Below are positions 9,612 through 18,673 of a DNA stretch of 18,673 nucleotides, piece by piece. The stretch's first letter is position 1, and the number at the start of each line of letters is the position of its first letter. The DNA is from Pleurotus djamor (taxonomy: Eukaryota; Basidiomycota; Agaricomycetes; Agaricales; Pleurotaceae). The DNA lies in contig JAPEVF010000879.1 in the NCBI GenBank assembly GCA_029747585.1, positions 1 to 18,673 on the forward strand. Reading direction: 5' to 3'. The translations under genes and the position numbers were made by a program. Under the pieces are notes generated by a model. That model was not told the DNA's origin. It did not search any database and saw only the letters and a list, made by a program, of their open reading frames with translations.

Positions 9612-10345
9612 GATGCGACGCAAAACACCGACGCGTCCAGTTTCGTTCACGTAAAAGGGTTGATCTAACGTCTCAGGCTGGAAACGAGCCATCTGCTCGA
9701 GTCCCTCTGAATACGCAAACTGCGTATCCAGTTTGCAGCCTTTGACACGGGCGAATGGACAACAGCCAGGCTGCTGCCAGTCGACCTGGGAGGGAATGTA
9801 ATTGGCTGGAAACTAGCCATGCGCTAGAGTCCCGCTGAACACGAAAGCGACGCGTCCAGTTTGATACCGCTCACATAAAAGGGTTGATTTAACGTCTCAG
9901 GCTGGAAACGAGCCATCTGCTCGAGTCCCTCTGAATACGCAAACTGCATATCAAGTTTGCAGCCTTTGACGCGGGCGAATGGACAACAGCCAGGCTGCTG
10001 CCAGTCGACCTGGGAGGGAATGTAATTGGCTGGAAACTAGCCATGCGCTAGAGTCCCGCTGAACACGAAAGCGACGCGTCCAGTTTGATACCGCTCACAT
10101 AAAAGGGTTGGTTCACCGTCTGAAGACAGGTGAGACACACCTGAGGGCTGAAACAATTTCATTAGATGTCAGGTGGCGAAGGGCAGCATTAACGGTAGGC
10201 CCAGGTACCGTCCCAGAGTTCACAGAAGCGCAAGGACTTGGGGCAACGATGGGGGTTCAACGTCGCAGGCTGGAAACGAGCCATCTGCTCGAGTCCCTCT
10301 GAATACGCAAACTGCATATCAAGTTTGCAGCCTTTGACGCGGACG
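9612..10345. repeat. 224-bp tandem repeat array upstream of the H3-mimic gene
   Basis: Unit 1 runs 9657-9880 and unit 2 runs 9881-10104, period exactly 224 bp, about 98 percent identical (four substitutions seen). A partial diverged unit precedes them (about 9612-9656) and a third unit (from 10105) is interrupted by about 145 bp of other sequence before continuing at 10255-10345. Each unit contains two diverged 70-nt half-copies, starting GGCTGGAAAC at 9676 and 9804. Each half-copy has a 5-bp hairpin that is preserved by a compensatory change. The array starts about 140 bp upstream of the ATG at 9514. The motif CCTTTGACGCGG of the unit recurs near 14976. Confidence 0.92.
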
Positions 10346-11656
10346 CATAATGGTTGATACTGTTTACATCAGACCTCCACCCTCAAGCGGCGCGAGTCAC
10401 CATCAACCAAAAGGTGTTTCTACCACGCTTAGATCAGAATACGAGGGCAATAGCGAACGAATGGTGCGGAGAGTGGTGGTGGTTAGCGAACAAACAATTT
10501 TGGACGTTGAAAATTCAATTGACCCCAGTGAGCCGGGCACCCCCGTCCCTCGTCACGTGAGCCCTATGTTCCTTTTACGTCAGTGCAGCCACCACTATTT
10601 ATCAGGCCCCCCACCCCCAAAGCCATGGTACATGTGAATGAGGAGCCACTGCGACCTACGCTTCTGACAGAACTCTGGTTCCATCGGCTACCGTATGTGA
10701 CGTTTCCCAGAGGCTCATCTTCTGTTCCCGGCATCCTGTATGTATCCCGCCCTCCATCTTGCTCAGAACACCGTCCACTTCTCCTAGCTATCGTGCGCGC
10801 AAACGGGTCGGAATGCCCTGGGAAAGGTTTTGATACCCCGATGTTATAGCCCGCGTAGGGGAAGAAATGGTGCGTGCTTACATCATGTCCAGAAGGGCTG
10901 CCGATGATCGAGCAATTACAACCGCACCTATGTTGTTGGAAAGAAACATGCGTGACGTGCAAGTGACGTGCGGGGCGTAGTGAATTATTGTCTCTACGAC
11001 GCATGCAGTCCCAGACAGGAAAAACAACCATGGGTGTGGCGTCAGGGTCTGCACATGTGCATGACATGGCCAATGGCCATGAACGCCCATCCAGACCACG
11101 GCCGAGATGTAGTTCCTCCACCATTTGCCAGGCAATGAACGGGATGGTATGAAAGCTGCCAGATCAATGTATGCGCTCCAAGGGATCGGTAAGAGATGTC
11201 GATGAAGGGTTGGCTTACCATGTTACCTTGCTTGCCTGTCGAATCCTTCCTAATTAGGATCGATGGACTGCTCACCGGCATTCCCCGAAACACAATAGTC
11301 CGCGGACCGTTGGTCTTTGCCCCTGCTAGCACCCCTATGATTTCTTGAGCTTTAAGACAAACCGACTGACCAGTGATACCGGATGGATCAGGACTCAGGA
11401 CTTAGGAATCAGGCCTCAGTTATAACTCATCGTAAACATCTTCACCCATTGAGACTGCTGGAACTGTGAAGACTGCTCGACTTCAATCAGCCCTTCGCTT
11501 AAATGGGCCTCCTCTCTCCTTATCATAAGGGAGTGATGGGACAAACAACGACGGTCCTTGCTCACAGCCTTAGGCTCTGTACCCATTTCGCAACCTTTCC
11601 GAGTAGATAACCAATCACAATGGGTACGTTGAGGACCCTCGGTTGGTTCTCTGAGA
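10346..11656. other. Intergenic stretch, no supported gene
   Basis: Several mid-sized open frames lie on the minus strand (10564-11124, 10878-11135, 11042-11332). They overlap one another in different frames and splice-site choices do not produce a longer sensible protein. The two upstream frames have some membrane-like hydrophobic runs and could be remnants of a decayed gene, but no family can be named. The first 20-30 bp still resemble the end of the tandem repeat unit (GTTGATACTG-like). Confidence 0.4.
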
Positions 11657-12077
11657 CTATATACTAGTAGAGAATACAAGATGGACAAGACCGTGCTTGG
11701 AATTGGGCAAGAATTGGGTTGAACAAGTGCAAGCAAGGTACATTAAGCGCCATAGGCGGTCGCTAGTAAAGCAGCTGCAATCGATGCGTAACACCACCAG
11801 ATTTCCAAATAAGTAATGGCAACGTGCGTTCGAGACAAACACAAGTCGACCATCCCGTAGAAGTGGGGAGCCATTGTATTTCCAGGGAACAAACGAGACG
11901 TCTTCTAGGTTCATCAATCTCAGCGAGGGCGGCACTGTGGTCACCGAGGAGGTGACGATAGAAACGATAAACGACGCAATTGTATAACCGACGACAAGAT
12001 TTGACCAATGAGGACTGCTCACAACTCGTCAGGGAATCCATGATTTTACAGATCAGCTCGTCCGACAGAGCGAGCAA
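11657..12077 (-). pseudogene. F-box protein fragment, probably decayed
   Basis: From an ATG at 12077 the frame encodes an F-box-like N-terminus: LSDELICKIMDSL followed by SLVKSCRRLYNCVVYRFYRHL, the typical pattern for basidiomycete F-box proteins that recruit substrates to SCF ubiquitin ligases. That frame stops at 11763. A second minus frame (12022-11657) gives the more protein-like continuation, with segments such as SLRLMNLEDVSF and LFGNLVVLRIDC that resemble LRR-like F-box C-termini. This suggests a frameshift in the overlap of the two frames, around 11930-11950. The total is far shorter than a normal F-box protein of this type (400-550 residues). A short hypothetical gene with an unrecognised intron remains possible. 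Confidence 0.4.
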
Positions 12078-12303
12078 CTTGGACTGTGACGCCCTGTTGG
12101 CTGAGTATTCGGGAACGATGTGTAGAGTAGATGGGGAAAAAAACGAACTCGGCAGTACTATAGATGCTCACTTCACACATTTGGAGGCGNAAAAAGTTCG
12201 CATATTCGGCTTGAAAAACATTGAAAAAATCATGCATTTCTTCAACATTTCTTCGTGTGGAAAACATCGCAAAAAGTAAATGCGGCGAGACCACAGGCAT
12301 GGC

Positions 12304-12332
12304 GGGATTCCTGGGATTCCCTAGGATTCCCG
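12304..12332. repeat. Short GGGATTCC tandem iterations
   Basis: Three near-copies follow each other: GGGATTCCT, GGGATTCCC and TAGGATTCCC. Confidence 0.7.
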
Positions 12333-12366
12333 ACTTTACTTGCATTTACCTAGCTAATTTTAGCAA

Positions 12367-12462
12367 GGGTAATTCAACACGAATAAACACACTTTCAAGG
12401 CAAATATATGTACTTATAGGCAAATATAGCTAAGGTAATTCAAGGCAAATATATGTACTTAT
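12367..12462. repeat. Direct repeat pair, about 45 bp apart
   Basis: The 22-nt block starting CAAGGCAAATATATG and ending ACTTAT is present at 12396-12417 and 12441-12462. A partial third GGCAAATATA is at 12419. GGTAATTCAA precedes in both copies (near 12369 and 12435). Confidence 0.85.
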
Positions 12463-12864
12463 TTTATAGGAGTAAAAAGGGGCGAAAAGGTCCCCCTTTT
12501 CAAGATTTTTTACAAATCCTTTTTACGCGCAGAAAATCTCCAAAAAAGGATACATATTTAGGGGAGTTTACTCAAGGCGCTTATGTACCTTGCTTGCGAC
12601 ACTGCTGACATAATCCAATAAGCCGACGCAGCTTATTGTGAACAGATTTCGGTCAGTGAAAAACTTTACATACCGTATAATAGGCGGTCTGACTGCAAGT
12701 TGATTTAGAATATGCTTGAAGATATGCTCGTGATAAAGTTGAGGGCCGGAGACGAAATAAACTCACGATATGTCTGCAATATGACTCAGGGGATTATGGA
12801 AGGGCTATAGGAGTCCGATTAGGAGAAAATACAAAATAAATTTGGGATGGGTTCGAAATGCGCC

Positions 12865-13134
12865 GGAAATGGGATCAGGGTATTCTCTTTGAGATTATCG
12901 TGATCATATACAGTGTAGAAATGAATTCTGACCAAAATATGCTTTCAATATGTCCAAAGAGCATATTGAAAGCCCATGCACGGATTAATTTTCCTTTGTT
13001 CAATTTATGGATAATCACCGCATGGGCTTTCAATATGCTCTTTGGACATATTGAAAGCATATTTTGGTCAGAATTCATTTCTACACTGTATATGATCACG
13101 ATAATCTCAAAGAGAATACCCTGATCCCATTTCC
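12865..13134. repeat. Perfect 115-bp inverted repeat (foldback element)
   Basis: The left arm 12865-12979 and right arm 13020-13134 are exact reverse complements over 115 bp; the loop is 40 nt (12980-13019), AT-rich. Each arm also holds its own 12-bp hairpin (GCTTTCAATATG / CATATTGAAAGC with a 9-nt loop, 12941-12973 and 13026-13058). The mirrored open frames on both strands are a consequence of the symmetry, not genes. I see no clear target-site duplication at the edges. Candidates are a foldback/MITE-like element, a source of hairpin small RNA, or an assembly or cloning artefact. Confidence 0.95.
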
Positions 13135-13425
13135 AGGGTAAATCATGCGAAAAGTCATTCAGTGACAAGCTTGTGATTTCGAAAACTTAGCGTGGGTAAA
13201 TGACATCGGGGCTTGTGGCCCACCCTGAGGTAGCATTCTGCAAGCTTTCTGCACGCCCTCGCTGACTCCCACCCATGGTGTTTATTCCTCCCTTCTCTAG
13301 ACTCCCCTGGTGCTGACTTTTTACATCGTTAGCCTTCCTTTGTAGACCACAAATCCCATTCCATCGTTGATAAAGAGCCTATCCAGCTTCGAGCAGGAAC
13401 TCACGATCTGGCGACGCGCTGGAAC

Positions 13426-14910
13426 ATGCTCAGCGCCATCAACAAACTTCCAATCGAAGTTCTCAGCGGTATATTTGTCACATACAAAGGACTTTTTGGT
13501 CCTCTCGAAGAAAGGAACGACCATTTATGGGATAACAGGGAAGTGAGGGGCGGTTGGACAAACATTCTCCAAGTCTGCACCCACTGGCGAAATATCGCCT
13601 TCAACACGCCTCGATTCTGGACTTCAATTGAATTATCCCCCGAAATCCTTTACACAAACCCTACGCTCCCAAATCGATCAAAAGTCCTACCCCTTGACGT
13701 TTATTTTGCAATCTTTGACGACAAGTTCAATCAAAATCCCAAGATAGCACGGTGTGCCACAGAGCAACTCATGTCGCAGAGCTTACCCCGCTTCCATAAT
13801 CTCTCCCTGGATTTTGAACTCGCAACTAGCCCCAGACTCAATGAGTTCCTGGCTTTGATCCGGAAATACTCCGCTCCGTCACTTCGCTCCCTGCGGTTTT
13901 ATCTACGGCCGAACAAGCAAGGAAAGTTTCCCTCCGACTACGTCCATCACATACCAACAGTGCCATGGGAAAGCATGTTATCCCTATGCGCCTTGAAGCT
14001 CGTCAACGTTCTCGTCCCCTCGCAATGTCCACCACTCCGATCACTGAAGACCCTCATCATAGACGGTACCAAAGAAATTCACGGGCCCAGAATGGATTGG
14101 ATCGTCACCTTCCTTCGTCATGCACCAAACGTGGAGTTTGTCAGAATCAACAACGTCTCCTCTGGAGGAGGGCCCGTCTCCACGCGAGTTTCTCTCCCGG
14201 CACTCAGAATCATTGACGTCAGCGGCAATTCGCTTTCTACCGCGAAGCTTTTCAATTCCCTCAACATTCCGCTTCACCTGATGCAAATCAGTTATTCAGC
14301 ATGTCACAGACATTACTACCCTGAAGCCCCGACTGCTCCACTTGAGGTCCTTTGTGCCAACTTTTCATCTTCACAGACTCCATCGATGCTGTTCAAGCTG
14401 TTAATAGATTCACACGACCGAAACCTTTCATTGGTCTGCCTCGGTGATACACGGTCATCAATTAGCATACGCACTCCATATTTGACATCCAGCAGCCTCT
14501 TTCGCGTCTGTTCATTTATGCCCTTCCCCCAAGTCATCAGACTTACTGTCAGGGACTCAAGATCCTCCCAGTGGTCGGGGATAATGCGTGCATGCCGCAA
14601 CCTCCAACACCTTGATTTCTTCGGTTGCTCCCTCGATTTCATACGTCGGCTTGTAGGGATGCTATCCAGAAACGCCCCGATTCAAACAATATCCTTTACG
14701 GATGTTACGTTCATGCGCGATCATGATGGCCTACACTCGGGGGTGCTCAATTCCCTTCGAGAATTCTGCAAAGACAGACAAACGGCTGGGTTTGGCGTCT
14801 GCCAAATTATAGTCCGTACGTGCAATATTACTTTGGAATACATCAATACTCTTAGAGTGTATGCTGCAGTTGACTGGGATGGCATGGAGATGCATGTCCT
14901 GCATGACTGA
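13426..14910 (+). CDS. F-box protein with LRR-like C-terminal region
   Basis: A single 494-codon frame. The N-terminus has an F-box: INKLPIEVLSGIF (residues 5-17), then ILQVCTHWRNIAFNTPRFW (about 47-65), typical of Agaricomycete F-box proteins that act as substrate receptors in SCF ubiquitin ligases. The rest consists of loosely repeated hydrophobic segments such as PSLRSLRFYL, LRSLKTLIIDG, LPALRIIDVSGN and CRNLQHLDFFGCSL, consistent with degenerate leucine-rich repeats. The frame is also open upstream of the chosen ATG back to a good acceptor (TTTGTAG at about 13346), and the extra sequence (QLRAGTHDLATRW) is protein-like, so a further short 5' exon is likely. Length fits the family. Such genes are highly expanded in these fungi and no specific substrate can be inferred. 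No disruption is seen. Confidence 0.85.
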   Translation: MLSAINKLPIEVLSGIFVTYKGLFGPLEERNDHLWDNREVRGGWTNILQVCTHWRNIAFNTPRFWTSIELSPEILYTNPTLPNRSKVLPLDVYFAIFDDKFNQNPKIARCATEQLMSQSLPRFHNLSLDFELATSPRLNEFLALIRKYSAPSLRSLRFYLRPNKQGKFPSDYVHHIPTVPWESMLSLCALKLVNVLVPSQCPPLRSLKTLIIDGTKEIHGPRMDWIVTFLRHAPNVEFVRINNVSSGGGPVSTRVSLPALRIIDVSGNSLSTAKLFNSLNIPLHLMQISYSACHRHYYPEAPTAPLEVLCANFSSSQTPSMLFKLLIDSHDRNLSLVCLGDTRSSISIRTPYLTSSSLFRVCSFMPFPQVIRLTVRDSRSSQWSGIMRACRNLQHLDFFGCSLDFIRRLVGMLSRNAPIQTISFTDVTFMRDHDGLHSGVLNSLREFCKDRQTAGFGVCQIIVRTCNITLEYINTLRVYAAVDWDGMEMHVLHD

Positions 14911-15211
14911 TACCTTGTCTCACCTATTGCAATCACCTTCTATGCGAACTGGCTGAAGACTACTGTTTGTACATACCTTTGACGCGGATACGAAGAACTA
15001 GATAACACTATACTCTAAACTCATTGATAGACAGACATGTGTCTGTACTCTATCATAGGCCTTTCACTGGCGGTCAACGCACTTCACTCGTGCGCTGGAT
15101 TCAGCGGTTCAACCCCGAATATTGACTGCACAATACGGCGTCCAATCCCTTATATGTTGGGACGGTGTCTGGGGTACGGCCAGAATACGGAATTACGATT
15201 GTTTCGGTAGT

Positions 15212-15260
15212 GTAGATGCCCAGATGGGCTGAACGGCGAGTAATGACCCAACGGGTATGA
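15212..15260 (+). repeat. 50-nt dispersed repeat, copy A
   Basis: It begins GTAGATGCCCAGA and ends ACGGGTATGA. It is about 80 percent identical to copy B at 15636-15685. Confidence 0.7.
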
Positions 15261-15635
15261 CGATGGCGGAAGACATCCTAGTCGTAGACCCGCTCGAAGA
15301 TCACAAGCGTCGTAGCATAGGGTGACTAGAGGACAAGGGAAATGGGTGTCCTCGTCCTCATCGTTCCTCACGAGAGGGAGAGAGAGCACGTGTGTCGTGA
15401 GGAGCCTTCTCATATACATGAAGAGTGCTATCTTACATACTTTACCTGCGTGTACGAAGGGAGTAAAATATCACGTAAATTTGCATGTACTTAAGATGAA
15501 CATGAAACTCACGACTAAGCCATGATTTGGCCTCGTTCCGGTGGCCGCCCATACACTATGTATACATACGGTCGCTGGGTCTTTAACTAACTCGGGGGCA
15601 TTCGCATTATCTAGTATCTCCTATTGTTCGACACT

Positions 15636-15685
15636 GTAGATGCCCAAACGGGCTGACGGCGAGGAAATGGATCCAACGGGTATGA
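15636..15685 (+). repeat. 50-nt dispersed repeat, copy B
   Basis: It begins GTAGATGCCCAAA and ends ACGGGTATGA. A diverged CCTTCGATGCGGATA motif follows 60 bp downstream. Confidence 0.7.
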
Positions 15686-15943
15686 GAAACAGAAGGAACA
15701 CAGGCGTCGATAGGAGTTGTCGTCGCGATCGGTCCTGGTGCACTCCTTCGATGCGGATATGAAGGAACTGTCCTAAGCATATTTTAGAACATAATCTCTG
15801 TTTGACTTCAGTAGGACTGCCTATTCTACGGTGCGTAAAGGTTTTCACTGACCAAAATCTGTTCACTTGTCTGATTCCGTGAGCGTTGAAATCGGGAACA
15901 ACAGCCTCTCACCGACCCTTGAACCCTGTCCACGCTGTGTTTG

Positions 15944-15988
15944 TCATAGCCGGCCCACTTCTCGCCACCGGCCCTTTTGAGCATCTAC
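15944..15988 (-). repeat. 50-nt dispersed repeat, copy C, inverted
   Basis: Read on the minus strand it begins GTAGATGCTCAAA, contains GGCGAGAAGTGG and ends GGCTATGA, matching copies A and B with several differences. Confidence 0.55.
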
Positions 15989-16240
15989 AGTACTCCGCCA
16001 TGTATACGTAGATTGGCGTTACCTGTCGATGGCGAATCCATACCTGTTCGTAGCTATTTTGTGCTCCGTAGTGTCCCCGTACGCCTTGAACAGTACTCGT
16101 GCTATATTCGCTAGCGGGTATATAAGAGTGTACTATGGATGTGGATGGAGCAGACAATGACTGTCGTGATTGTCCCATCCCAATCGAGGGAGTAGAGGGG
16201 AGGAGGCGACGCTCCTATCCCCCCTGAACGCGATGGATGA

Positions 16241-16275
16241 GCGCTAGTCAAGGGAAGATTCCCCCACCTAGCGCC
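16241..16275. repeat. Nested hairpin with GCGCTAG and GGGAAGATTCCC, second copy
   Basis: CGCTAG (16242-16247) pairs with CTAGCG (about 16268-16273), enclosing the palindrome GGGAA-GA-TTCCC. It shares about 20 of 24 positions with the block at 500-523. Confidence 0.5.
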
Positions 16276-16494
16276 CGATCCGATCATATCAACGACACTG
16301 AGTTGCAACAACCGAAACCAACGTTCTGGAGCTCAAAGCTGCCTATATACCTCCCAATTAACTTCCATAATACTTCTCATTTGCACGCAAGAGTCCCTTG
16401 CGCTCTTTCCGCCTTTAATCCGCCTTTGCAATTTGATCGCCCCCAAGACCGCCCTTTGCAGCTTTCTCCTCATCCCCCGAGTGAGGAAAACGTC

Positions 16495-18673
16495 ATGGAA
16501 CCCGAGCGATTCCCTCCCCCTAATATTCCAGGGTTGGAAAATCTGCCTTGGAAGCTCCCACTCACTTTCTTCCACAAGCACGCGTCCGTAGGTGCCATTT
16601 CGCCGTCCTCCACCTTCCGTTCCCATGCTTTTCTTTGTAGACCGACATGCTAAAGTTTATCTGCAATCAAGTGCAGGATCAAAGACGTGGAATCATTAAT
16701 CTTATCCAAAGCCCCACCGAGTCTCAGAAGAACCTACCGGATACATGTTTAGTCATTTTCGAACTAAATACCATCGCCGTGATCGCCTATCAGTCCTGCA
16801 ATGTCCGTTTTCCCTCCGTTCCTCCGCGGAAGCTATCTATCAGCCACATAGATCTTCCTAGGGAACATTATCCGACCTTTAGAAAGTTGCTTCAGTGGCC
16901 TCATATTGTCCGCGAGACGTGCACGGTCTTTGGAGAGGATGCCGGCGTATCCATTTCAACGGAAGCTAGTACGACCGATTTGGGCATCCTTCTAAAATGG
17001 CATGACGAGCTCAGAAAAGCGACGCGCCGTGCAAAGATCTGCAAGAACATAATCCTCGCTGCATTGGGGTTGAAGCTGGCAAGAGAGGTGAGCCTGCATT
17101 CATTATACCATTTTTCATTCTTCGCAATCTGAGATTCCCCCTCAGTGTATCACTCTCCCGGATGCTGTACTGGGAGTCAAGGCCAGTGAGGCATCGAAAC
17201 CTACAAGAGGTGCTGCCGTGGAATTGCCTCCGGAGCTGTCGAGTTGGCTGAGGGGGGAAGACGGAAGATCCCCAAAAAATGTCCTTCTACCTCTACATTT
17301 ATCACTTTCCGTCTCTCCATTGGTGCTACTCCAGACTAAGTCGCATACCTCAAAGCCACTGGCACGACATAAACTATTTATGGTGATTGCTTTCATTTTG
17401 CCTCCACTTTGCGTCTCACTAGGACGTACACAGATATGGCTCCTTCTTGGATCAGACAAGCCTGATAGCCTCCGCGAAATGGAGGATCGCGTTTGGCAAA
17501 CCGTCGTACGCGTATCGAATGAACCGCGGCAAGTGCAATCCATTCTAGAGGAGCTTCGTTCAAGTCTCGTTAGCTTCAACCCTGCGAGTTGCACCGCTGA
17601 CGAAACATGGTTTGAGAAACATTTTTCATTGTTTCTTCGGGAAGTGAATCATACTCCGAGCGAGGACACGCAAGTCCCCGGTGGGTTTGCTTCACCAGCT
17701 GCGCGAGAGTCTGTGAATGGTGGAGCACAGATGCCACCGAATCCGCCGACGTCTCCTTCAGCTACATCACCTCACGCCGGTGCGTCTGCTTCACCAGCTG
17801 CGCCAGAGTCTGTCAATGGAAGAGCAGAGATGCCACCGAATCCGCCGACGCCTCCCTCTGCTGCTTCACCAGCTGCGCCAGAGTCTGTCAATGGAGGAGC
17901 AGAGATGCCACCGAATCCGCCGACTTCTCCTTCTGCTCCTCCCGCCACTCCATCGTCCGTGCGGCCATTGGTATCGGATGGCATGGACCTTGATGATCAA
18001 GAGCCATTGCGACCAGAATCCATCCCATTGAACCGTGGAATCAAACGTTCGCACCCCAAATCTGGAGAGATAACACCTCGGCGCTCCAATCGACACCGTG
18101 CAGACGTCGTCTCAAGTGAAGGCCGTGGCGAAGGCGCTCGAACCATGGATAGCCCTGCTAGGTTCAAGAGGAATAAGAATCCTGATGGCTTAAAGTCATC
18201 CCTCCGAAAATCGAAAGGAACTTCGCGCAAGACCCAGCCCACGCTCCCGGTCAAACCACACGCAATGCGGCGGTCAAAATCAAAAGTGATACCAACGACA
18301 AAGAAGACCCTTAAGCGGAAGAGGTCCATCCCAGAAAATCAACCTGAGGGCGAATCCATGTCCCCCGCCACACCAACAATGCCGCCTCCCATACCTCAAT
18401 TTCCAAAGTTTCAGACTACATCTGGTGCCTCGGTAGGTGGCACATTATAAACCAGTGTATGTGCTTGAATCTAATCGATCTTCAGAGGTTTCCAGCACAA
18501 CGTTGTAATATACCCTTGCATGACGGTCGCCGTTACGTTTTTCAAGCAGAGTTACATGTGAAGTCCTTCTCCTATGTCTCCGGAGAGAGACACAAACTCA
18601 ATGGAATCCTTGTTTCTAGAGCGAAGAAGATGCCCNAAACTATCGACGCACTCCTTACATGTAACAAGAGTAA
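16495..18673 (+). CDS. Uncharacterised protein with Pro-rich repeats and basic tail, 3' partial
   Basis: Exons 16495-16587, 16641-17087, 17146-18432 and 18486 to the window end; introns are 53, 58 and 53 nt, all GT-AG in phase 0. At least 670 residues; no stop before the window ends. I do not recognise a family. The N-terminal third (residues 32-180) is globular-looking with a helical stretch near its end (about 150-180). Residues 210-270 are hydrophobic in part. From about 362 to 444 there are three 25-residue repeats built on SPAAPESVNGGAEMPPNPPT. Residues 460-590 are rich in Lys, Arg and Ser, including KKTLKRKRS, a likely nuclear localisation signal and possible DNA or RNA contact. The start at 16495 has G at -3 and +4 and a CT-rich leader; an in-frame ATG at 16237 would add 86 residues. 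The unresolved base at 18636 falls in the last exon. The stretch 17280-17440 is unusually hydrophobic and might hide an unrecognised intron. Confidence 0.75.
17689..17937 (+). repeat. Three in-frame 75-bp coding repeats
   Basis: Copies start at 17689, 17788 and 17863 (GCTTCACCAGCTGCG). The second and third are adjacent at a 75-bp period; the first is separated by an extra 24 bp. They keep the reading frame and encode Pro/Ala/Ser-rich sequence, so copy number may vary between strains. Confidence 0.9.

Larger units (their letters stand above)
12078..12864. other. AT-rich non-coding stretch with short repeats
   Basis: No gene is supported. One unresolved base is at 12190. The region holds GGATTCC-type iterations (12304-12332) and a duplicated TAATTCAA / GCAAATATATGTACTTAT block (12367-12462), then AT-rich sequence up to the large inverted repeat. 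Confidence 0.5.
14911..16494. other. Intergenic stretch with diverged dispersed repeats
   Basis: No gene is supported. The region contains the CCTTTGACGCGGA motif (14976-14988, with a diverged relative at 15745-15757), three copies of a 50-nt repeat, a TATATAAG sequence at 16119-16126 on the + strand, and the GCGCTAG / GGGAAGATTCCC block near 16241. The final 100 bp or so becomes CT-rich before the ATG at 16495; a TATATA at about 16344 could serve that gene. Confidence 0.5.

Noticed and set aside
9657..10104. CRISPR-like array
   Set aside because: The units are 224 bp with no short repeat/unique spacer pattern, and the genome is eukaryotic.
10564..11332. Possible gene on the minus strand
   Set aside because: The open frames overlap in different frames, show no motif, and splicing them does not yield a longer consistent protein.
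12858..13168. Two mirror-image open frames on opposite strands
   Set aside because: They are the same translation caused by the perfect inverted repeat.
16135..16227. Short 30-codon frame after the TATATAAG at 16119
   Set aside because: Too short, no motif and no continuation by splicing that I can see.

Overview
The window looks like basidiomycete (probably Agaricomycete) nuclear DNA. The evidence is the gene style: many very short GT-AG introns (43-63 nt), CT-rich leaders before start codons, basidiomycete-type F-box proteins, and long intergenic stretches with repeats. Single Ns sit in front of short homopolymer runs at four of five sites, which suggests a draft assembly with homopolymer uncertainty. 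No species can be named from the sequence alone. All exon structures were worked out by hand from splice sites and reading frames.

Layout. 1-2374: no supported gene. 2375-3608 (+): three-exon sirtuin resembling the Hst3/Hst4 branch. 3609-6169: no convincing gene, GA-rich. 6170-7443 (-): six-exon 2-oxoglutarate/Fe(II) dioxygenase, possibly Tet/JBP-like. 7772-9514 (-): six-exon gene whose product begins with a mimic of the histone H3 tail, continues into a PHD-like zinc finger, then an alpha/beta region with a His...Cys pair that could be a caspase/CHAT-type dyad. An in-frame TGA cuts off its last 72 residues. 9612-10345: 224-bp tandem repeat array just upstream of that start codon. 10346-11656: nothing convincing. 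11657-12077 (-): decayed F-box fragment. 12865-13134: perfect inverted repeat with 115-bp arms. 13426-14910 (+): intact F-box/LRR-like gene. 14911-16494: no gene, but a diverged 50-nt repeat in three copies. 16495 to window end (+): four-exon gene of unknown function with proline-rich repeats and a basic tail, running off the window.

The strongest candidate for an undescribed system is the co-oriented pair at 6170-9514: an H3-mimic/PHD/possible protease protein next to a nucleic-acid-type dioxygenase, with an ordered repeat array at its upstream edge. A natural hypothesis is a chromatin-targeting selfish element or lineage-specific epigenetic module in which the PHD finger can bind the protein's own H3-like tail. 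That function is inference; the tail, the zinc finger and the dioxygenase motifs are read directly from the sequence.
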